A stretch of DNA of 64,000 nucleotides. Source: Pseudomonas sp. TMP9 (lineage in GTDB: Bacteria > Pseudomonadota > Gammaproteobacteria > Pseudomonadales > Pseudomonadaceae). Within the stretch, counting starts at the first letter, position 1. Each line of letters begins with the position of its first letter. This document shows positions 8,321 to 17,489 of the stretch, one piece after another. The stretch covers positions 310,001 to 374,000 of the forward strand of contig NZ_CP149803.1 in NCBI RefSeq assembly GCF_037943105.1. Reading direction: 5' to 3'. The notes below the pieces were generated by a model. The model was not told the DNA's origin, searched no databases, and saw nothing but the letters and a program-made list of their open reading frames with translations. Position numbers and translations under genes: made by a program.

Positions 8321-8815
8321 ATGCGTTGGGAAGATTTGGAGCAGCAGCCCTGCTCGCTGTCCCGCACCTTGTCGGTGGTGGGCGATCGTTGGACCTTACT
8401 GGTGCTACGCGAGAGTTTTCTTGGTATTCGTCGTTTCGACGCGTTTGAAAAGCGCTTGGGTATTACCCGACATGTCCTGGCCGATCGGTTGAAAAAACTG
8501 GTGGAGGCGGGTGTGCTGGACAAAGTGGCCTATCAGCAGCGACCGCCGCGTGAGGAGTATCGGCTGACCGCTAAAGGCTTTGACCTTTACCCGGCAGTGT
8601 TGGCGCTGGTGAATTGGGGCGATCGTCATATGAGTGGCGCAGAAGGCGCGCCGATCCGTCACATCCATCGCGGTTGCGGCAAGGCGATGCACGGAGTGCT
8701 GGTGTGCTCGGAGTGTGGTGAACCTTTGCAGGCGCGGGATGTGGCGCTGGAAGAAGCGCCAGCGCTTAAGGGGCAGTTATTGCCCGCGCATTGGCACGAA
8801 GAGCAGGCATTGTAG
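8321..8815 (+). CDS. HxlR-family transcriptional regulator
   Basis: A 164-residue winged-helix regulator of the HxlR type. The start of the DNA-binding domain contains CSLSRTLSVVGDRWTLLVLRE, the family hallmark, followed by FDAFEKRLGITRHVLADRLKKL (recognition helix) and a wing rich in Pro/Arg/Tyr. The C-terminal third carries GCGK and CSECGEP, a four-Cys arrangement that might bind metal. The conserved Cys near the N-terminus is a possible redox sensor. It is divergent from the SDR/HCCA pair across the twin palindrome, so it probably controls that pair and itself. The inducer is unknown. Confidence 0.9.
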   Translation: MRWEDLEQQPCSLSRTLSVVGDRWTLLVLRESFLGIRRFDAFEKRLGITRHVLADRLKKLVEAGVLDKVAYQQRPPREEYRLTAKGFDLYPAVLALVNWGDRHMSGAEGAPIRHIHRGCGKAMHGVLVCSECGEPLQARDVALEEAPALKGQLLPAHWHEEQAL

Positions 8816-8880
8816 GATGGTGGATGATGCTTCTCCCGTCCACCATCGCGGCTTGGTGGATGGATACGGCGCCATCCCCC
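8812..8880. repeat. Dispersed GTGGATG-type repeat overlapping the end of the HxlR gene
   Basis: Begins with GTAGGATGGTGGATGATGC and contains an inverted partner TCCACCATC. It resembles the GTAGGGTGGATGACGC arm of the repeat at 50565-50645. The first bases include the TAG stop of the regulator gene. Confidence 0.55.
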
Positions 8881-8901
8881 TTACGGGTCAGAAATGCCTC
8901 G

Positions 8902-9609
8902 TTAAAACAAGCGCGCCAGCAAGACCGGGACTGCCGTTTCTACCCGCAGAATGCGCTCGCCTAGCTGCACGGGTTGTAGACCGGCCTCTTGCAGTTTCTC
9001 CACTTCGTAGGCAATCCAGCCGCCTTCCGGGCCGATGGCCAAGGTGACGGGCTGCTCCACGGCTCGCGGACAGGCTGGGTAATCACCGGGATGACCGGTT
9101 AGGCCGAGGGTGCCGGCAGCGATGCCGGGCAGCAGGTCTTCGACAAACGGTTTGAAGCGTTTCTCAATGATGACCTCGGGCAGCACGGTGTCGCGGGCTT
9201 GTTCCAAACCGAGAATAAGCTGTTCGCGAATCGCCACCGGTTCAAGAAAGGGCGTTTGCCAGAAGCTTTTCTCTACCCGATAGCTATTGAGCAAAATCAG
9301 CTTATGCACGCCCATGGCGCTGACGGTTTGCAGCACACGGCGCAGCATTTTCGGCCGGGGCAGGGCCAGCAGCAGGGTGAGCGGCAGTTTGGCAGGCGGG
9401 GGCTGATTGAGCAGCACCGACAGTTCAGCCTGTTCGGCATCCAGTCGCAGCAACTGACCGCTGCCCATTAGGCCGTTGAGGTGGCCAACTCGCAGACTGT
9501 CACCGACTGCAGCGCGGTGGACTTCCAGAAGGTGCTTAAGCCGGCGACCGCTAAGCCGTACGCGGTCCGCAGCGATAAAATCGCTGTCTTCGAGTAGCAG
9601 TAAGTTCAC
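8902..9609 (-). CDS. rsmE: 16S rRNA (uracil1498-N3)-methyltransferase
   Basis: SPOUT-class methyltransferase that methylates U1498 of 16S rRNA. At 235 residues it has the usual length, with an N-terminal PUA-like domain (about residues 1-70) and a C-terminal trefoil-knot domain. The knot motifs are intact: AIGPEGGW and [11 protein letters not shown] bind S-adenosylmethionine. The start overlaps the tatC stop by four bases, so it is the last gene of the minus-strand his-tat group. A dispersed repeat separates it from the HxlR gene. Confidence 0.95.
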   Translation of the reverse strand: MNLLLLEDSDFIAADRVRLSGRRLKHLLEVHRAAVGDSLRVGHLNGLMGSGQLLRLDAEQAELSVLLNQPPPAKLPLTLLLALPRPKMLRRVLQTVSAMGVHKLILLNSYRVEKSFWQTPFLEPVAIREQLILGLEQARDTVLPEVIIEKRFKPFVEDLLPGIAAGTLGLTGHPGDYPACPRAVEQPVTLAIGPEGGWIAYEVEKLQEAGLQPVQLGERILRVETAVPVLLARLF

Positions 9610-10409
9610 GGTTGCGCGGCAGGCGGCTGATCGTTGGGCGTCTCTGCGTTGTCCGCTGCAGCCGTTGCATCCTGTTCGGCACGACGTTTAACCATGCTGC
9701 CGCACAACAGGCCTGCTTCGAACAAAAGCCACATCGGTAGGGCCAGCAAGGTTTGCGAGAACACGTCCGGTGGCGTCAACACCATGCCCACCACAAAGCA
9801 GCCGACAATCACATAAGGCCGACTTTTGCGCAGGGTGGCGACATCAACCACCCCGACCCAAATCAACAAGAACGTGGCAATCGGGATCTCGAAGGCGACG
9901 CCGAAGGCAAAAAATAGGGTCAGGACGAAGTCTAGGTACTGACCGATGTCGGTCATCATCGCCACGCCTTCCGGTGTCACGCTGGCGAAGAAGCCAAACA
10001 TGATCGGGAACACCACAAAGTAGGCAAAGGCCATGCCGGCGTAGAACAGCAGAATGCTGGAAATCAGCAGCGGTACGGCAATGCGCTTCTCATGCTTGTA
10101 CAGCCCCGGCGCGATAAAGCCCCAGATCTGGTGCAGGATGATCGGGATGGCCATAAACAGCGCGACCATTAGCGTCAGCTTGAACGGTGTGAGGAAGGGC
10201 GAGGCCACGCCCGTGGCGATCATCGTCGCGCCCTCTGGCAAATAGGCGCGCAACGGCGCCGCAACCAGTGCGTAGATGTCCTGGGAAAAATAGAACAGCC
10301 CGGCAAATAGCAGCAAAACGGAACCAATAATACGCAGCAGACGTGTGCGCAGTTCGGTCAGGTGGGAGATCAGGGGCATTTCCTGATCGCTGTCCGGTCG
10401 TTGGCTCAT
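9606..10409 (-). CDS. tatC: Sec-independent protein translocase TatC
   Basis: Core receptor of the twin-arginine translocase in the inner membrane; it binds the RR signal peptide. The 267 residues show six hydrophobic segments. The N-terminal [15 protein letters not shown] is the conserved cytoplasmic part with the key Glu, and FGVAFEIP is the conserved loop motif. The C-terminal tail is rich in Ala/Glu/Pro. It overlaps tatB by four bases and rsmE by four bases, so all are translationally coupled. Confidence 0.97.
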   Translation of the reverse strand: MSQRPDSDQEMPLISHLTELRTRLLRIIGSVLLLFAGLFYFSQDIYALVAAPLRAYLPEGATMIATGVASPFLTPFKLTLMVALFMAIPIILHQIWGFIAPGLYKHEKRIAVPLLISSILLFYAGMAFAYFVVFPIMFGFFASVTPEGVAMMTDIGQYLDFVLTLFFAFGVAFEIPIATFLLIWVGVVDVATLRKSRPYVIVGCFVVGMVLTPPDVFSQTLLALPMWLLFEAGLLCGSMVKRRAEQDATAAADNAETPNDQPPAAQP

Positions 10410-10774
10410 GGCTGCGGGGTTTTATCCTGGCTGGAACTTGGGGTGGGTTCTGCGGCAGTTGCTGGTGTGGGCTCAGTTGCAGGCGCGGCAGCAGTGCTGG
10501 ACGGATTGAGGGTGCTAAGCGGTGCGGTGAGGGTTTGCTTCATCGCGTTCATTTCCCGCTCAAGATCGAGAATCTGTTCGTTGTGCAGTTGACGCCGAAT
10601 TTCATCAGCACCGATCTCGCGCTCAACTTCAGCCTTTATCGCGCTGAAGCTGCGCTTGATCCGGCCTATCCATAAACCGGCCGTGCGCACGGCACCAGGC
10701 AGACGGTCGGGCCCAAGCACAAGCAAGGCAACGATGCCGACCAGCAACAGCTCGGTAAAACCGATATCAAACAT
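10406..10774 (-). CDS. tatB: Sec-independent protein translocase TatB
   Basis: Part of the TatBC substrate-recognition complex. The 122 residues contain an N-terminal transmembrane helix ([22 protein letters not shown], with conserved Glu8 and Gly-Pro hinge), then an amphipathic helix and a charged helical region ([16 protein letters not shown]). A low-complexity Pro/Thr/Ala tail follows. It starts three bases after tatA and overlaps tatC. Confidence 0.95.
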   Translation of the reverse strand: MFDIGFTELLLVGIVALLVLGPDRLPGAVRTAGLWIGRIKRSFSAIKAEVEREIGADEIRRQLHNEQILDLEREMNAMKQTLTAPLSTLNPSSTAAAPATEPTPATAAEPTPSSSQDKTPQP

Positions 10775-10777
10775 GGC

Positions 10778-11008
10778 TTAGTCTTTCTTCGCCGGCTCTT
10801 CGACCTTGCGCGCCTGAGCGTCGATGGTCTGACCTTTGGGTTCTTCCACGGCAGGTTTGTCTTCTTCGCTGCCCATGGATTTTTTGAAGCCCTTGATGGC
10901 ATCACCTAAATCAGAACCGAGGCTTTTAATGCGCTTGGTGCCGAACAACATGACCACGATCAGCAGAACTATTAGAAGTTGCCAAATGCTTATGCCACCG
11001 AATCCCAT
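10778..11008 (-). CDS. tatA: Sec-independent protein translocase TatA
   Basis: Pore-forming subunit of the Tat export pathway. The 76 residues have one transmembrane helix ([18 protein letters not shown]), the conserved [14 protein letters not shown] hinge and amphipathic helix, and an acidic/lysine tail. It is the first tat gene, 27 bases after hisE, and is probably read through from hisI-hisE as in other pseudomonads. Confidence 0.96.
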   Translation of the reverse strand: MGFGGISIWQLLIVLLIVVMLFGTKRIKSLGSDLGDAIKGFKKSMGSEEDKPAVEEPKGQTIDAQARKVEEPAKKD

Positions 11009-11035
11009 GATGCGTACTCCGTAGTAAGTGAGTGA

Positions 11036-11383
11036 TCAGTTGTTGGGGCGCGCCGCTTTTTCAGCGTGGCCGGACAAGCCGAAACGTCGATCCAGTTCGT
11101 CGAGAACAGCCTGTGGGTGCTGACCGAGAGCGGCGAGCATGATCAGGCTGTGGAACCACAGGTCGGCAGTTTCGTAAATGACATCGCTGCAGTCACCGCT
11201 GATGGCGGCGTCTTTGGCGGCGAGGATGGTTTCCACCGACTCCTCACCGACTTTTTCGAGAATTTTGTTCAGGCCTTTATGGTACAGGCTGGCGACATAA
11301 GAGCTGTCGGGAGCCGCGCCCTTACGCGACTCTAGCACGTCGGCGAGGCGGCTCAGGGTATCAGTCATGCGCGCATTACTCAT
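11036..11383 (-). CDS. hisE: Phosphoribosyl-ATP pyrophosphatase
   Basis: Second step of histidine synthesis: hydrolyses phosphoribosyl-ATP to phosphoribosyl-AMP. The MazG-like helical core is intact, with [20 protein letters not shown] (metal-binding Glu residues) and YETADLWFH. The start chosen makes ATGAGTAA overlap the end of hisI by eight bases and gives 115 residues. An ATG 15 bases later (110 residues, MTDTL) aligns better with known HisE N-termini and is a fair alternative. Confidence 0.94.
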   Translation of the reverse strand: MSNARMTDTLSRLADVLESRKGAAPDSSYVASLYHKGLNKILEKVGEESVETILAAKDAAISGDCSDVIYETADLWFHSLIMLAALGQHPQAVLDELDRRFGLSGHAEKAARPNN

Positions 11384-11777
11384 GCTTGTTGCCTGCGTTA
11401 TAGATGGCATGCGGGTCTTTAATCACGGCGTCGACAGTTTTCCATTCGGCGTTTTCATAGACCCGGTAGAAACAGCTTTCGCGACCGGTGTGGCAGGCAA
11501 TACCGCCCATTTGCTCGACCATTAGGATGACCACATCGGCGTCGCAATCTAAGCGCAGTTCGTGCAGCTTCTGCACGTGACCAGACTCTTCGCCCTTGCG
11601 CCAGAGTTTGCTGCGTGAGCGTGACCAATAGATGGCGCGCTGCTCACTTGCGGTCAACGCCAGGGCTTCACGGTTCATCCACGCCATCATCAGCACGCGG
11701 CCGGTTAGGTGATCTTGGGCGATTGCCGGGACTAACCCGTCGTTATTCCAGTTGATTTCGTCGAGCCAGTCGGTCAT
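11376..11777 (-). CDS. hisI: Phosphoribosyl-AMP cyclohydrolase
   Basis: Third step of histidine synthesis: opens the adenine ring of phosphoribosyl-AMP. The 133 residues match the monofunctional HisI family. Visible motifs are [22 protein letters not shown], and the zinc/magnesium region LDCDADVV with [12 protein letters not shown]. It is coupled to hisE by an eight-base overlap. It lies 67 bases after ubiB, a typical Pseudomonas arrangement. Confidence 0.96.
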   Translation of the reverse strand: MTDWLDEINWNNDGLVPAIAQDHLTGRVLMMAWMNREALALTASEQRAIYWSRSRSKLWRKGEESGHVQKLHELRLDCDADVVILMVEQMGGIACHTGRESCFYRVYENAEWKTVDAVIKDPHAIYNAGNKHE

Positions 11778-11844
11778 TGCGAGTTCCGCCCGTGTGGGGC
11801 TGCATAATTCATGGGGCTAGTGTGCCAGCGGGCTTGCGGTGTGG

Positions 11845-13434
11845 CTATCGGCGCAACACCAGGTAGAGACCACCTGCAAGCATCAGCCAGCTCGGCCAGG
11901 CGATCAGGCTGATGACTAACCCTTGCGTCACCGCTCCCGCAATCAGCGCTGCGCCTAGCAAGCGCGCCGGCCACCGATGATCCACTGCAGGCTGTTGCTG
12001 GCGTTGAGTGGGTTGCTGGTTCAGGCGCTCCAGCGTTTCGCGGGCGATTTGTGACAGGTGCGGCACTTGCTCGGCCTGCAATTGCAGGTTGCGCAGCAGG
12101 CTCAAGGGGCTCACGCGCTCACGCATCCAGCGCTCAAGGAAGGGTTGCGCAGTGCTCCACAGGTCAAGGTCGGGATACAGCTGGCGACCCAAGCCTTCAA
12201 TATTCAATAGGGTTTTTTGCAGCAGAACCAGCTGCGGCTGCACTTCCATATTGAAGCGCCGTGCGGTTTGGAACAGGCGCAGCAGCACTTGACCGAAGGA
12301 GATGTCTTTTAGCGGCTTCTCGAAAATCGGTTCGCACACGGTGCGGATCGCGGCCTCGAAGTCATTAATCTTGGTTTCTGCGGGCACCCAGCCGGAGTCA
12401 ATGTGCAACTGCGCCACGCGGCGGTAATCGCGTTTGAAGAAGGCCAGCAGGTTACGCGCCAGGTAGTCTTGATCTTCGGCGGTGAGGCTGCCGATGATGC
12501 CGCAGTCAATGGCGATATATTGCGGGTTCCAGGGCGTGCGCGTGCTGACGAAAATATTGCCGGGGTGCATGTCAGCGTGAAAGAAGCTGTCGCGAAACAC
12601 CTGGGTGAAGAAGATTTCCACACCGCGTTCGGCCAGCAGTTTCATGTCGGTACGTTGGTCAGCGAGGGTCGCCATGTCGGTGACTTGAATACCGTAAATA
12701 CGCTCCATCACCAGCACTTTCGGCCGGCACAGGTCCCAGTAAACCTGGGGCACATAAAGCAATGGCGACCCTTCGAAGTTGCGTCGCAGCTGGCTGGCAT
12801 TGGCCGCTTCACGCAGCAGGTCGAGCTCGTCGTAGATGGTTTTCTCGTAATCGCTGACCACCTCCATCGGGCGCAGTCGGCGGGCATCAGCAGAGGCGCG
12901 CTCGGCCATTTTGGCCAGCAGGAACAGCCAGGCAATGTCTTGCTTTATCACCGGCCTAAGGCCGGGACGAATAACCTTGACCACCACCTCTTCGCCGCTT
13001 TTCAGCTGCGCCGTATGAACCTGAGCGATAGATGCCGACGCCAATGGCTGCATGTCAAAACGGGCAAAAGCGTCGCCGACCTTGGCGCCGAGTTGGCTCT
13101 CGATCAGCGCCTGGGCCTCGGCAGGATCGAAGGGTGGGACTCGATCCTGCAGCTTGGCCAGTTCATCAGCAATATCCGCCGGCAACAGGTCGCGGCGGGT
13201 GGAAAGCAGTTGGCCGAATTTAATAAAAATCGGCCCCAGCGCTTCCAGGGCCAAACGTAGGCGCTCGCCGCGTGACAAATCAAGGCTGCGCCTTGGCAGC
13301 CAACGCCAAGGCAGGGCGTGGCGCAGCATGCGCGCCCACAAGGGCAGCGCTAGGGCGAATAAATAATCATCCAGCCGGTAGCGAATCACGACTCGCAGGA
13401 TGCGAAACAAACGACGAACGGCAAGCAGCTTCAT
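11845..13434 (-). CDS. ubiB: Ubiquinone biosynthesis kinase-like protein UbiB
   Basis: Atypical kinase/ATPase (ADCK family) needed for coenzyme Q synthesis. The 529 residues include the family-specific KxGQ motif ([16 protein letters not shown]), the Ala-rich loop [11 protein letters not shown] in place of a glycine loop, and catalytic HADMHPGN with metal-binding AIDCG. Two hydrophobic helices at the C-terminus anchor it in the inner membrane. Its start overlaps the ubiJ stop by four bases. Confidence 0.97.
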   Translation of the reverse strand: MKLLAVRRLFRILRVVIRYRLDDYLFALALPLWARMLRHALPWRWLPRRSLDLSRGERLRLALEALGPIFIKFGQLLSTRRDLLPADIADELAKLQDRVPPFDPAEAQALIESQLGAKVGDAFARFDMQPLASASIAQVHTAQLKSGEEVVVKVIRPGLRPVIKQDIAWLFLLAKMAERASADARRLRPMEVVSDYEKTIYDELDLLREAANASQLRRNFEGSPLLYVPQVYWDLCRPKVLVMERIYGIQVTDMATLADQRTDMKLLAERGVEIFFTQVFRDSFFHADMHPGNIFVSTRTPWNPQYIAIDCGIIGSLTAEDQDYLARNLLAFFKRDYRRVAQLHIDSGWVPAETKINDFEAAIRTVCEPIFEKPLKDISFGQVLLRLFQTARRFNMEVQPQLVLLQKTLLNIEGLGRQLYPDLDLWSTAQPFLERWMRERVSPLSLLRNLQLQAEQVPHLSQIARETLERLNQQPTQRQQQPAVDHRWPARLLGAALIAGAVTQGLVISLIAWPSWLMLAGGLYLVLRR

Positions 13435-14048
13435 GCGGTGGGCTTATGGCGTTGGGCGATGCGCTCGATGCGCGCGTCGAGTCGATCGAGAGACAGCTTC
13501 AGGTGGTCCAATTCGGCGAAGCGCGCATCGGCTTCACGCTGGCCAACCAGGCTGCGGGATTCTTCACTGAGGTAATCAGCTAGGTTCAAGTGCAGGCTGT
13601 CGAGAGCCTGACGGGTCCAGCCAGCGCGGCTGCGCAAATGACCGCCGAGCAACTGGCTGCCAACCGGGCCGAGCCAGCGCGACAGTTCGTATTCCCAGTC
13701 CAGCTCCAAGTCTTGCAGGATGCTGGCAAGCGCCAGCAGGGCGGTGCTGTCGCCCTCCAGGCTGACGTCGGCGCTGTGTAGAACGCTGGTTTTATCGCTG
13801 CTGGTGGCCAAGCGCAGCAAGCTGGCAGCCGGCGCACGCAGCCGACAATCCGCCTCCCCGGCCCATTGCGCAGCCAGTTGCAGGCCTGTGGCGTTGGGCA
13901 GGATAAACAGCTGTAAATTCGGTGCAACACACTCCACCGCGATCACCCGGCCATTCAGGCTTGCCAGGCGTGGCAGTGCGGTGCTGTCCATGGCCAGCAC
14001 GCGATTGAGGCCGAGTTCGACCCCGGCCAACAGCCCAGTGAGGATCAT
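13431..14048 (-). CDS. ubiJ: Ubiquinone biosynthesis accessory factor UbiJ
   Basis: SCP2-domain protein of 205 residues that with UbiK helps assemble the ubiquinone-synthesis complex and binds lipid. The SCP2-like region spans about residues 10-115. The C-terminus is a charged coiled coil (about 160-200). It sits between ubiE and ubiB with one-base and four-base overlaps, the conserved ubiE-ubiJ-ubiB order, which is much of the evidence because sequence conservation in this family is low. Confidence 0.9.
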   Translation of the reverse strand: MILTGLLAGVELGLNRVLAMDSTALPRLASLNGRVIAVECVAPNLQLFILPNATGLQLAAQWAGEADCRLRAPAASLLRLATSSDKTSVLHSADVSLEGDSTALLALASILQDLELDWEYELSRWLGPVGSQLLGGHLRSRAGWTRQALDSLHLNLADYLSEESRSLVGQREADARFAELDHLKLSLDRLDARIERIAQRHKPTA

Positions 14049-14818
14049 CAGGGTTTGATGCCGCGGTGCAGGGCGACGATGCCACCGGTCATGTTGTGAT
14101 AGGTCACGCGCTCAAAACCGGCTTCAACCATCATCGCTTTTAGGGTGTCCTGATCCGGGTGCATGCGGATCGACTCAGCCAGGTAGCGGTAGCTTTCAGC
14201 GTCGTTAGTGATCAGCTTGCCGGCCAGCGGCATAAATTTGAATGAGTAGGCGTCGTAGAACTTCGACAGCATCGGGTTGGAGGGTTTGGAGAACTCCAGC
14301 ACCAGCAGGCGACCACCGGGTTTGAGCACCCGCAGCATCGAGCGGATGGCGTCTTCTTTATGCGTCACATTGCGCAGGCCGAAGGCGATGGTCACCACGT
14401 CAAAGTGGTTGTCCGGGAACGGCAGTTTTTCTGCATCCGCCTGAACAAAGCTGACATTGCCTGCCACGCCTTTATCGAGCAGACGGTCGCGGCCGACGCG
14501 CAGCATCGACTCGTTAATGTCTGCCAGCACCACTTCGCCCGTTGGGCCGACCAGGCTGGAGAATTTGCGCGTTAGATCGCCGGTGCCGCCCGCGATATCC
14601 AGCACCCGGTTGCCGCTGCGCACGCCGGACAGTTCGATGGTGAAGCGCTTCCATAAACGGTGCATGCCACCGGACAGCACATCATTCATCAGGTCGTATT
14701 TGGCGGCCACTGAGTGGAAAACCTCGGCAACTTTTTCCGCCTTTTGGCTTTCTGGCACATTCTGGAAACCAAAATGTGTGGTGGGTTCGCTGTCGCTGCT
14801 GTTACGCGGATCGTTCAT
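14048..14818 (-). CDS. ubiE: Ubiquinone/menaquinone methyltransferase UbiE
   Basis: S-adenosylmethionine-dependent C-methyltransferase of ubiquinone synthesis. At 256 residues it is full length. Motif I is [15 protein letters not shown], the family signature [17 protein letters not shown] lies upstream, and [25 protein letters not shown] follows. It is the first gene of the ubi operon, with the divergent PHA-granule gene 203 bases away. The adjacency to the PHA locus is standard in Pseudomonas. Confidence 0.97.
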   Translation of the reverse strand: MNDPRNSSDSEPTTHFGFQNVPESQKAEKVAEVFHSVAAKYDLMNDVLSGGMHRLWKRFTIELSGVRSGNRVLDIAGGTGDLTRKFSSLVGPTGEVVLADINESMLRVGRDRLLDKGVAGNVSFVQADAEKLPFPDNHFDVVTIAFGLRNVTHKEDAIRSMLRVLKPGGRLLVLEFSKPSNPMLSKFYDAYSFKFMPLAGKLITNDAESYRYLAESIRMHPDQDTLKAMMVEAGFERVTYHNMTGGIVALHRGIKP

Positions 14819-15021
14819 CGTGCCCTTCCTAAAACACCGAGGCTGTCTCTAACTGGCGGTCATTCTAAACCCAAAAGGCCCTGCTGGGTTTGGGCCTTAC
14901 GCGGCAAAGGACAAAGATACGTGGTCGTTTTTGTCGCCAGAGTTGCTTGCAGCGAGCGGGCGACAGCCTTGCTATAGTCGCAGCGACTTAAGGTCGCAGT
15001 TAACTGGCGAGGAGAAAGGCC

Positions 15022-15300
15022 ATGGCCAAGATCACTATTGAACGTCCGCACTCCCTAGGCCGCGAAGTGGCCCGTGAGAAAGCCGAACAACTGGCCCAGC
15101 GCCTTGCTCGTCAATATGACGTGCGTTACCGCTGGAATGGCGACAGCCTAGAATTTAAACGCAGCGGGGCTGACGGCCGGATTGAGGTGCATGAAAACAG
15201 CGTGCGCGTGCAGCTCAGTTTGGGCTTGCTGTTGTCCGCGATGAGCAGCAGCATCAAGCGTGAAATCGAAGAGGTGTTGGATAAGAACCTGCAGGCCTGA
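15022..15300 (+). CDS. Polyhydroxyalkanoic acid system family protein
   Basis: A 92-residue protein of the small family found beside PHA and ubi genes in Pseudomonas. It is basic at the N-terminus (KITIERPHSLGREVAREKAEQLAQRLA), then has beta strands (VRYRWNGDSLEFKRSGADG) and a C-terminal helix. Biochemical function is not established. GAGGAGAAAGG upstream is a strong ribosome-binding site, and TATAGT at 14973-14978 is a candidate -10 box. Confidence 0.85.
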   Translation: MAKITIERPHSLGREVAREKAEQLAQRLARQYDVRYRWNGDSLEFKRSGADGRIEVHENSVRVQLSLGLLLSAMSSSIKREIEEVLDKNLQA

Positions 15301-15325
15301 GGTGCTGTTTAAAATTGCGTTTGGT

Positions 15326-15480
15326 AATTTTTGATGGTCTGCCATCTCTGATAGCCACCCTACGGGCCGTCGCTGTGCGATGTTAGAAATTGCTCCCGGC
15401 AATTTTTGATGGCCTGCCCTCCCTGGCAGCCACCCTGCGGGCCGTCGCTGCGCGACGTTAAAAATTGCTCCCGGCAATTT
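15326..15480 (+). repeat. Two tandem 75-bp repeat units before phaI
   Basis: The unit starts AATTTTTGATGG, contains CCACCCTRCGGGCCGTCGCTG and ends TTGCTCCCGGC. It occurs at 15326-15400 and 15401-15475, and the first bases of a third copy follow. The partly inverted ends (AAATTGC...GCAATTTTT) can fold. A diverged copy lies at 48493-48557. Confidence 0.8.
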
Positions 15481-15580
15481 TTTCTACGCTTAGTATGCGG
15501 TTTCTAATTTTCATCGGTACCTTGCTCCTAAGCCTGCATCCCGTGGGCGTTTCCTCGAAACACTTAGAGTGAGGTGCACC

Positions 15581-16021
15581 ATGTCTAAAGTTGCCGTTAA
15601 AAAGAAAGTTGTCGTTGAAGAAAGCACCGGCGTGCTGAGCGACGCTAAAGTTTACGCCCGCAAAATCTGGTTGGCAGGTCTGGGCGCATACGCCAAAGCC
15701 GGTCAGGAAGGCTCTGAGTACTTCAAGGACCTCGTCAAAAGTGGCGAAGGCGTTGAAAAGCAGGGCAAAAAGCTGGTTAACCAGCAAGTTGATGCGGCTA
15801 ACAGCCAGATTGACAGCGTTAAGAGCACTGTCACCACCAACGTCAGCAGCGTGAAAGGCAAGTTTGAAGTGCAGCTCGACAAAATCGAGAAAGCCTTCGA
15901 TAACCGTGTAGCAAGCGCACTGAACCGCCTTGGCATTCCGTCCAAGCAGGATGTTGAAGTACTGTCTGCTAAGCTGGATCAGTTGAGCGCGTTGCTCGAT
16001 CACGTCGCGCGTACCAAATAA
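15581..16021 (+). CDS. phaI: Phasin PhaI, PHA granule-associated protein
   Basis: Amphipathic helical protein of 146 residues that coats polyhydroxyalkanoate granules. It shares the phasin core RKIWLAGLGAYAKAGQEG with PhaF, then a Lys/Glu-rich helix. A near-C-terminal Leu-heptad (VEVLSAKLDQLSALLDHV) is a likely oligomerisation coiled coil. The ATG has GAGGTG upstream; a GTG 12 bases earlier is less likely. phaF follows after 13 bases, forming the phaI-phaF operon opposite to phaC1ZC2D. Confidence 0.94.
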   Translation: MSKVAVKKKVVVEESTGVLSDAKVYARKIWLAGLGAYAKAGQEGSEYFKDLVKSGEGVEKQGKKLVNQQVDAANSQIDSVKSTVTTNVSSVKGKFEVQLDKIEKAFDNRVASALNRLGIPSKQDVEVLSAKLDQLSALLDHVARTK

Positions 16022-16034
16022 GGAGATCAGCACA

Positions 16035-16727
16035 ATGGCCGTTAAAAAGAAAACCGAAAAGCAAACCACTTCCTGGATTGGCGAAGTAGAAAAGTACTCG
16101 CGTCAAATCTGGTTGGCGGGCCTGGGCGCTTACTCCAAAGTCAGCAAGGACGGCAACAAGCTGTTCGACACGCTGGTTAAGGATGGCGAGAAGGCTGAGA
16201 AGCAAGCCAAAACCGAAGTTGATAAGCAAGTCGGCGCCGTGAAAAGCACCGTGAACACTACAGTGGACACGGCTAAGTCGCGCGTTGATGAAGTTAAAGA
16301 CAAGGCGATGGGCAAGTGGGGCGAGCTGGAAGAGGCTTTCGACAAGCGTTTGAACAATGCCATTTCGCGTCTCGGCGTACCAAGCCGCAATGAAGTGAAA
16401 GCGCTCAACGCTAAAGTTGAAACTCTTACCAAGCAGATCGAGCAACTGACCGGCGTTTCGGTTAAGTCGGTTAAGTCTGCGGTCAAGAAAGTAGCGGCCA
16501 AGCCTGCTGCAAAAGTGGCGGCTAAGCCGGTTGCTAAGCCCGCCGCCAAGCTAGCGGTAAAAGCGCCTGCCAAGCCTGCTGCCAAAGCTGTCGCTAAGCC
16601 AGCCGCGAAGCCGGCTGCTAAACCAGCCGCTAAGCCTGCTGCTGCTAAGCCAGTTGCACCCGTAGCTGCAGCACCTGCTGCAGTTGCGGCGCCCGCGGCA
16701 CCGGTAGCGCCTGTCACTCAGTCGTAA
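16035..16727 (+). CDS. phaF: PHA granule-associated protein PhaF with histone-like tail
   Basis: Granule protein of 230 residues that also binds DNA non-specifically and helps partition granules to daughter cells. The N-terminal half is a phasin domain (RQIWLAGLGAYSKVSKDG) with a Leu-rich coiled coil (KALNAKVETLTKQIEQL). From about residue 148 the sequence becomes Ala/Lys/Pro repeats of the AAKP type, resembling histone H1, then an Ala/Pro/Val tail. The repeat makes copy number prone to change between strains. A strong terminator follows. Confidence 0.95.
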   Translation: MAVKKKTEKQTTSWIGEVEKYSRQIWLAGLGAYSKVSKDGNKLFDTLVKDGEKAEKQAKTEVDKQVGAVKSTVNTTVDTAKSRVDEVKDKAMGKWGELEEAFDKRLNNAISRLGVPSRNEVKALNAKVETLTKQIEQLTGVSVKSVKSAVKKVAAKPAAKVAAKPVAKPAAKLAVKAPAKPAAKAVAKPAAKPAAKPAAKPAAAKPVAPVAAAPAAVAAPAAPVAPVTQS

Positions 16728-16743
16728 GACTAAGCTGCAGTCA

Positions 16744-16772
16744 AAAACGCCCAGCCTTGTGCTGGGCGTTTT
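16744..16772. terminator. Bidirectional intrinsic terminator between phaF and phaD
   Basis: Perfect 12-bp stem AAAACGCCCAGC/GCTGGGCGTTTT with a CTTGT loop. The A/T ends give a U-run in both directions, suited to the convergent phaF and phaD transcripts. Confidence 0.92.
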
Positions 16773-16787
16773 CGTTGATGCGCGCGT

Positions 16788-17402
16788 TTAATCTTCTAAG
16801 TAGCGCTGCGCCAAATGTTCAGCGGCGTAACGTGGTTCCTCAGCCAGATGCGGCGCCACCAGCATCATCACTTGGTACACCACCAGGCGACTCTCGCCGT
16901 CACGGCCGATGATGCGTTGGTAGTCGAGTGAGAACAGCAGGGTTAGGGTGATTTGCTCGACCAGCTGACCCAGCGCTTGGGTATTGCTTTGCAGCTGACC
17001 ATCGATTTGCAGCCGGGCCAGCAACTCTGCCAAGGTGCGCTTGAGGTTATTTAGCCAATGACGCATGCCACGTTCCAGTTTCGGTAGGCGGCTGGTCAGG
17101 TTGGACAAGTCTTGGAACAGAAAGCGGTAGTGGGCTAAGCGCTCGACAATTAAGTGCAGAAACAGCCAATAATCTTCTACATCCAACTGCACATCGTCTG
17201 GCGGCGATAGCAGCGGGGCCAGCTCTGCTTGAAAACGCTCGAACAGGCCGAGGATCAGCGGCTCTTTACCGTGGAAGTGGTAGTACAGATTGCCCGGACT
17301 GATACCCAGTTCGTTGGCTATTTCTAGGGTGGATACATTGGGCTCGCCCTTCTGATTGAAAAGCAGCAGGGCACATTCAAGGATTCTGTCGCGGGTCTTC
17401 AT
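16788..17402 (-). CDS. phaD: TetR-family regulator PhaD
   Basis: A 204-residue TetR-type regulator. The DNA-binding domain lies at residues 1-50 (RDRILECALLLFNQKG, then ISPGNLYYHFHGKEPL as recognition helix). In P. putida PhaD activates phaC1 and phaI promoters in response to a fatty-acid metabolite; that is family knowledge. It is the last gene of the minus-strand phaC1-phaZ-phaC2-phaD cluster, 87 bases after phaC2, and ends against a shared terminator. Confidence 0.95.
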   Translation of the reverse strand: MKTRDRILECALLLFNQKGEPNVSTLEIANELGISPGNLYYHFHGKEPLILGLFERFQAELAPLLSPPDDVQLDVEDYWLFLHLIVERLAHYRFLFQDLSNLTSRLPKLERGMRHWLNNLKRTLAELLARLQIDGQLQSNTQALGQLVEQITLTLLFSLDYQRIIGRDGESRLVVYQVMMLVAPHLAEEPRYAAEHLAQRYLED

Positions 17403-17489
17403 GGGTTCTTCTTATTGTGTCCGCAGAAAATCTGACCGTGCTTACCTGCATCAGGCGGCGGTCAGTTTGCTCACGCCGAGGTCATTGTT

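Noticed and set aside
12403..13260. Long frame (285 codons) antisense to ubiB
   Set aside because: Shadow of a conserved gene; composition rich in His/Gln/Arg as expected from a reversed GC-rich gene.
16130..16717. Alanine-rich frame antisense to phaF
   Set aside because: It is the reverse complement of the AAKP repeat tail; low-complexity hydrophobic look is an artefact.
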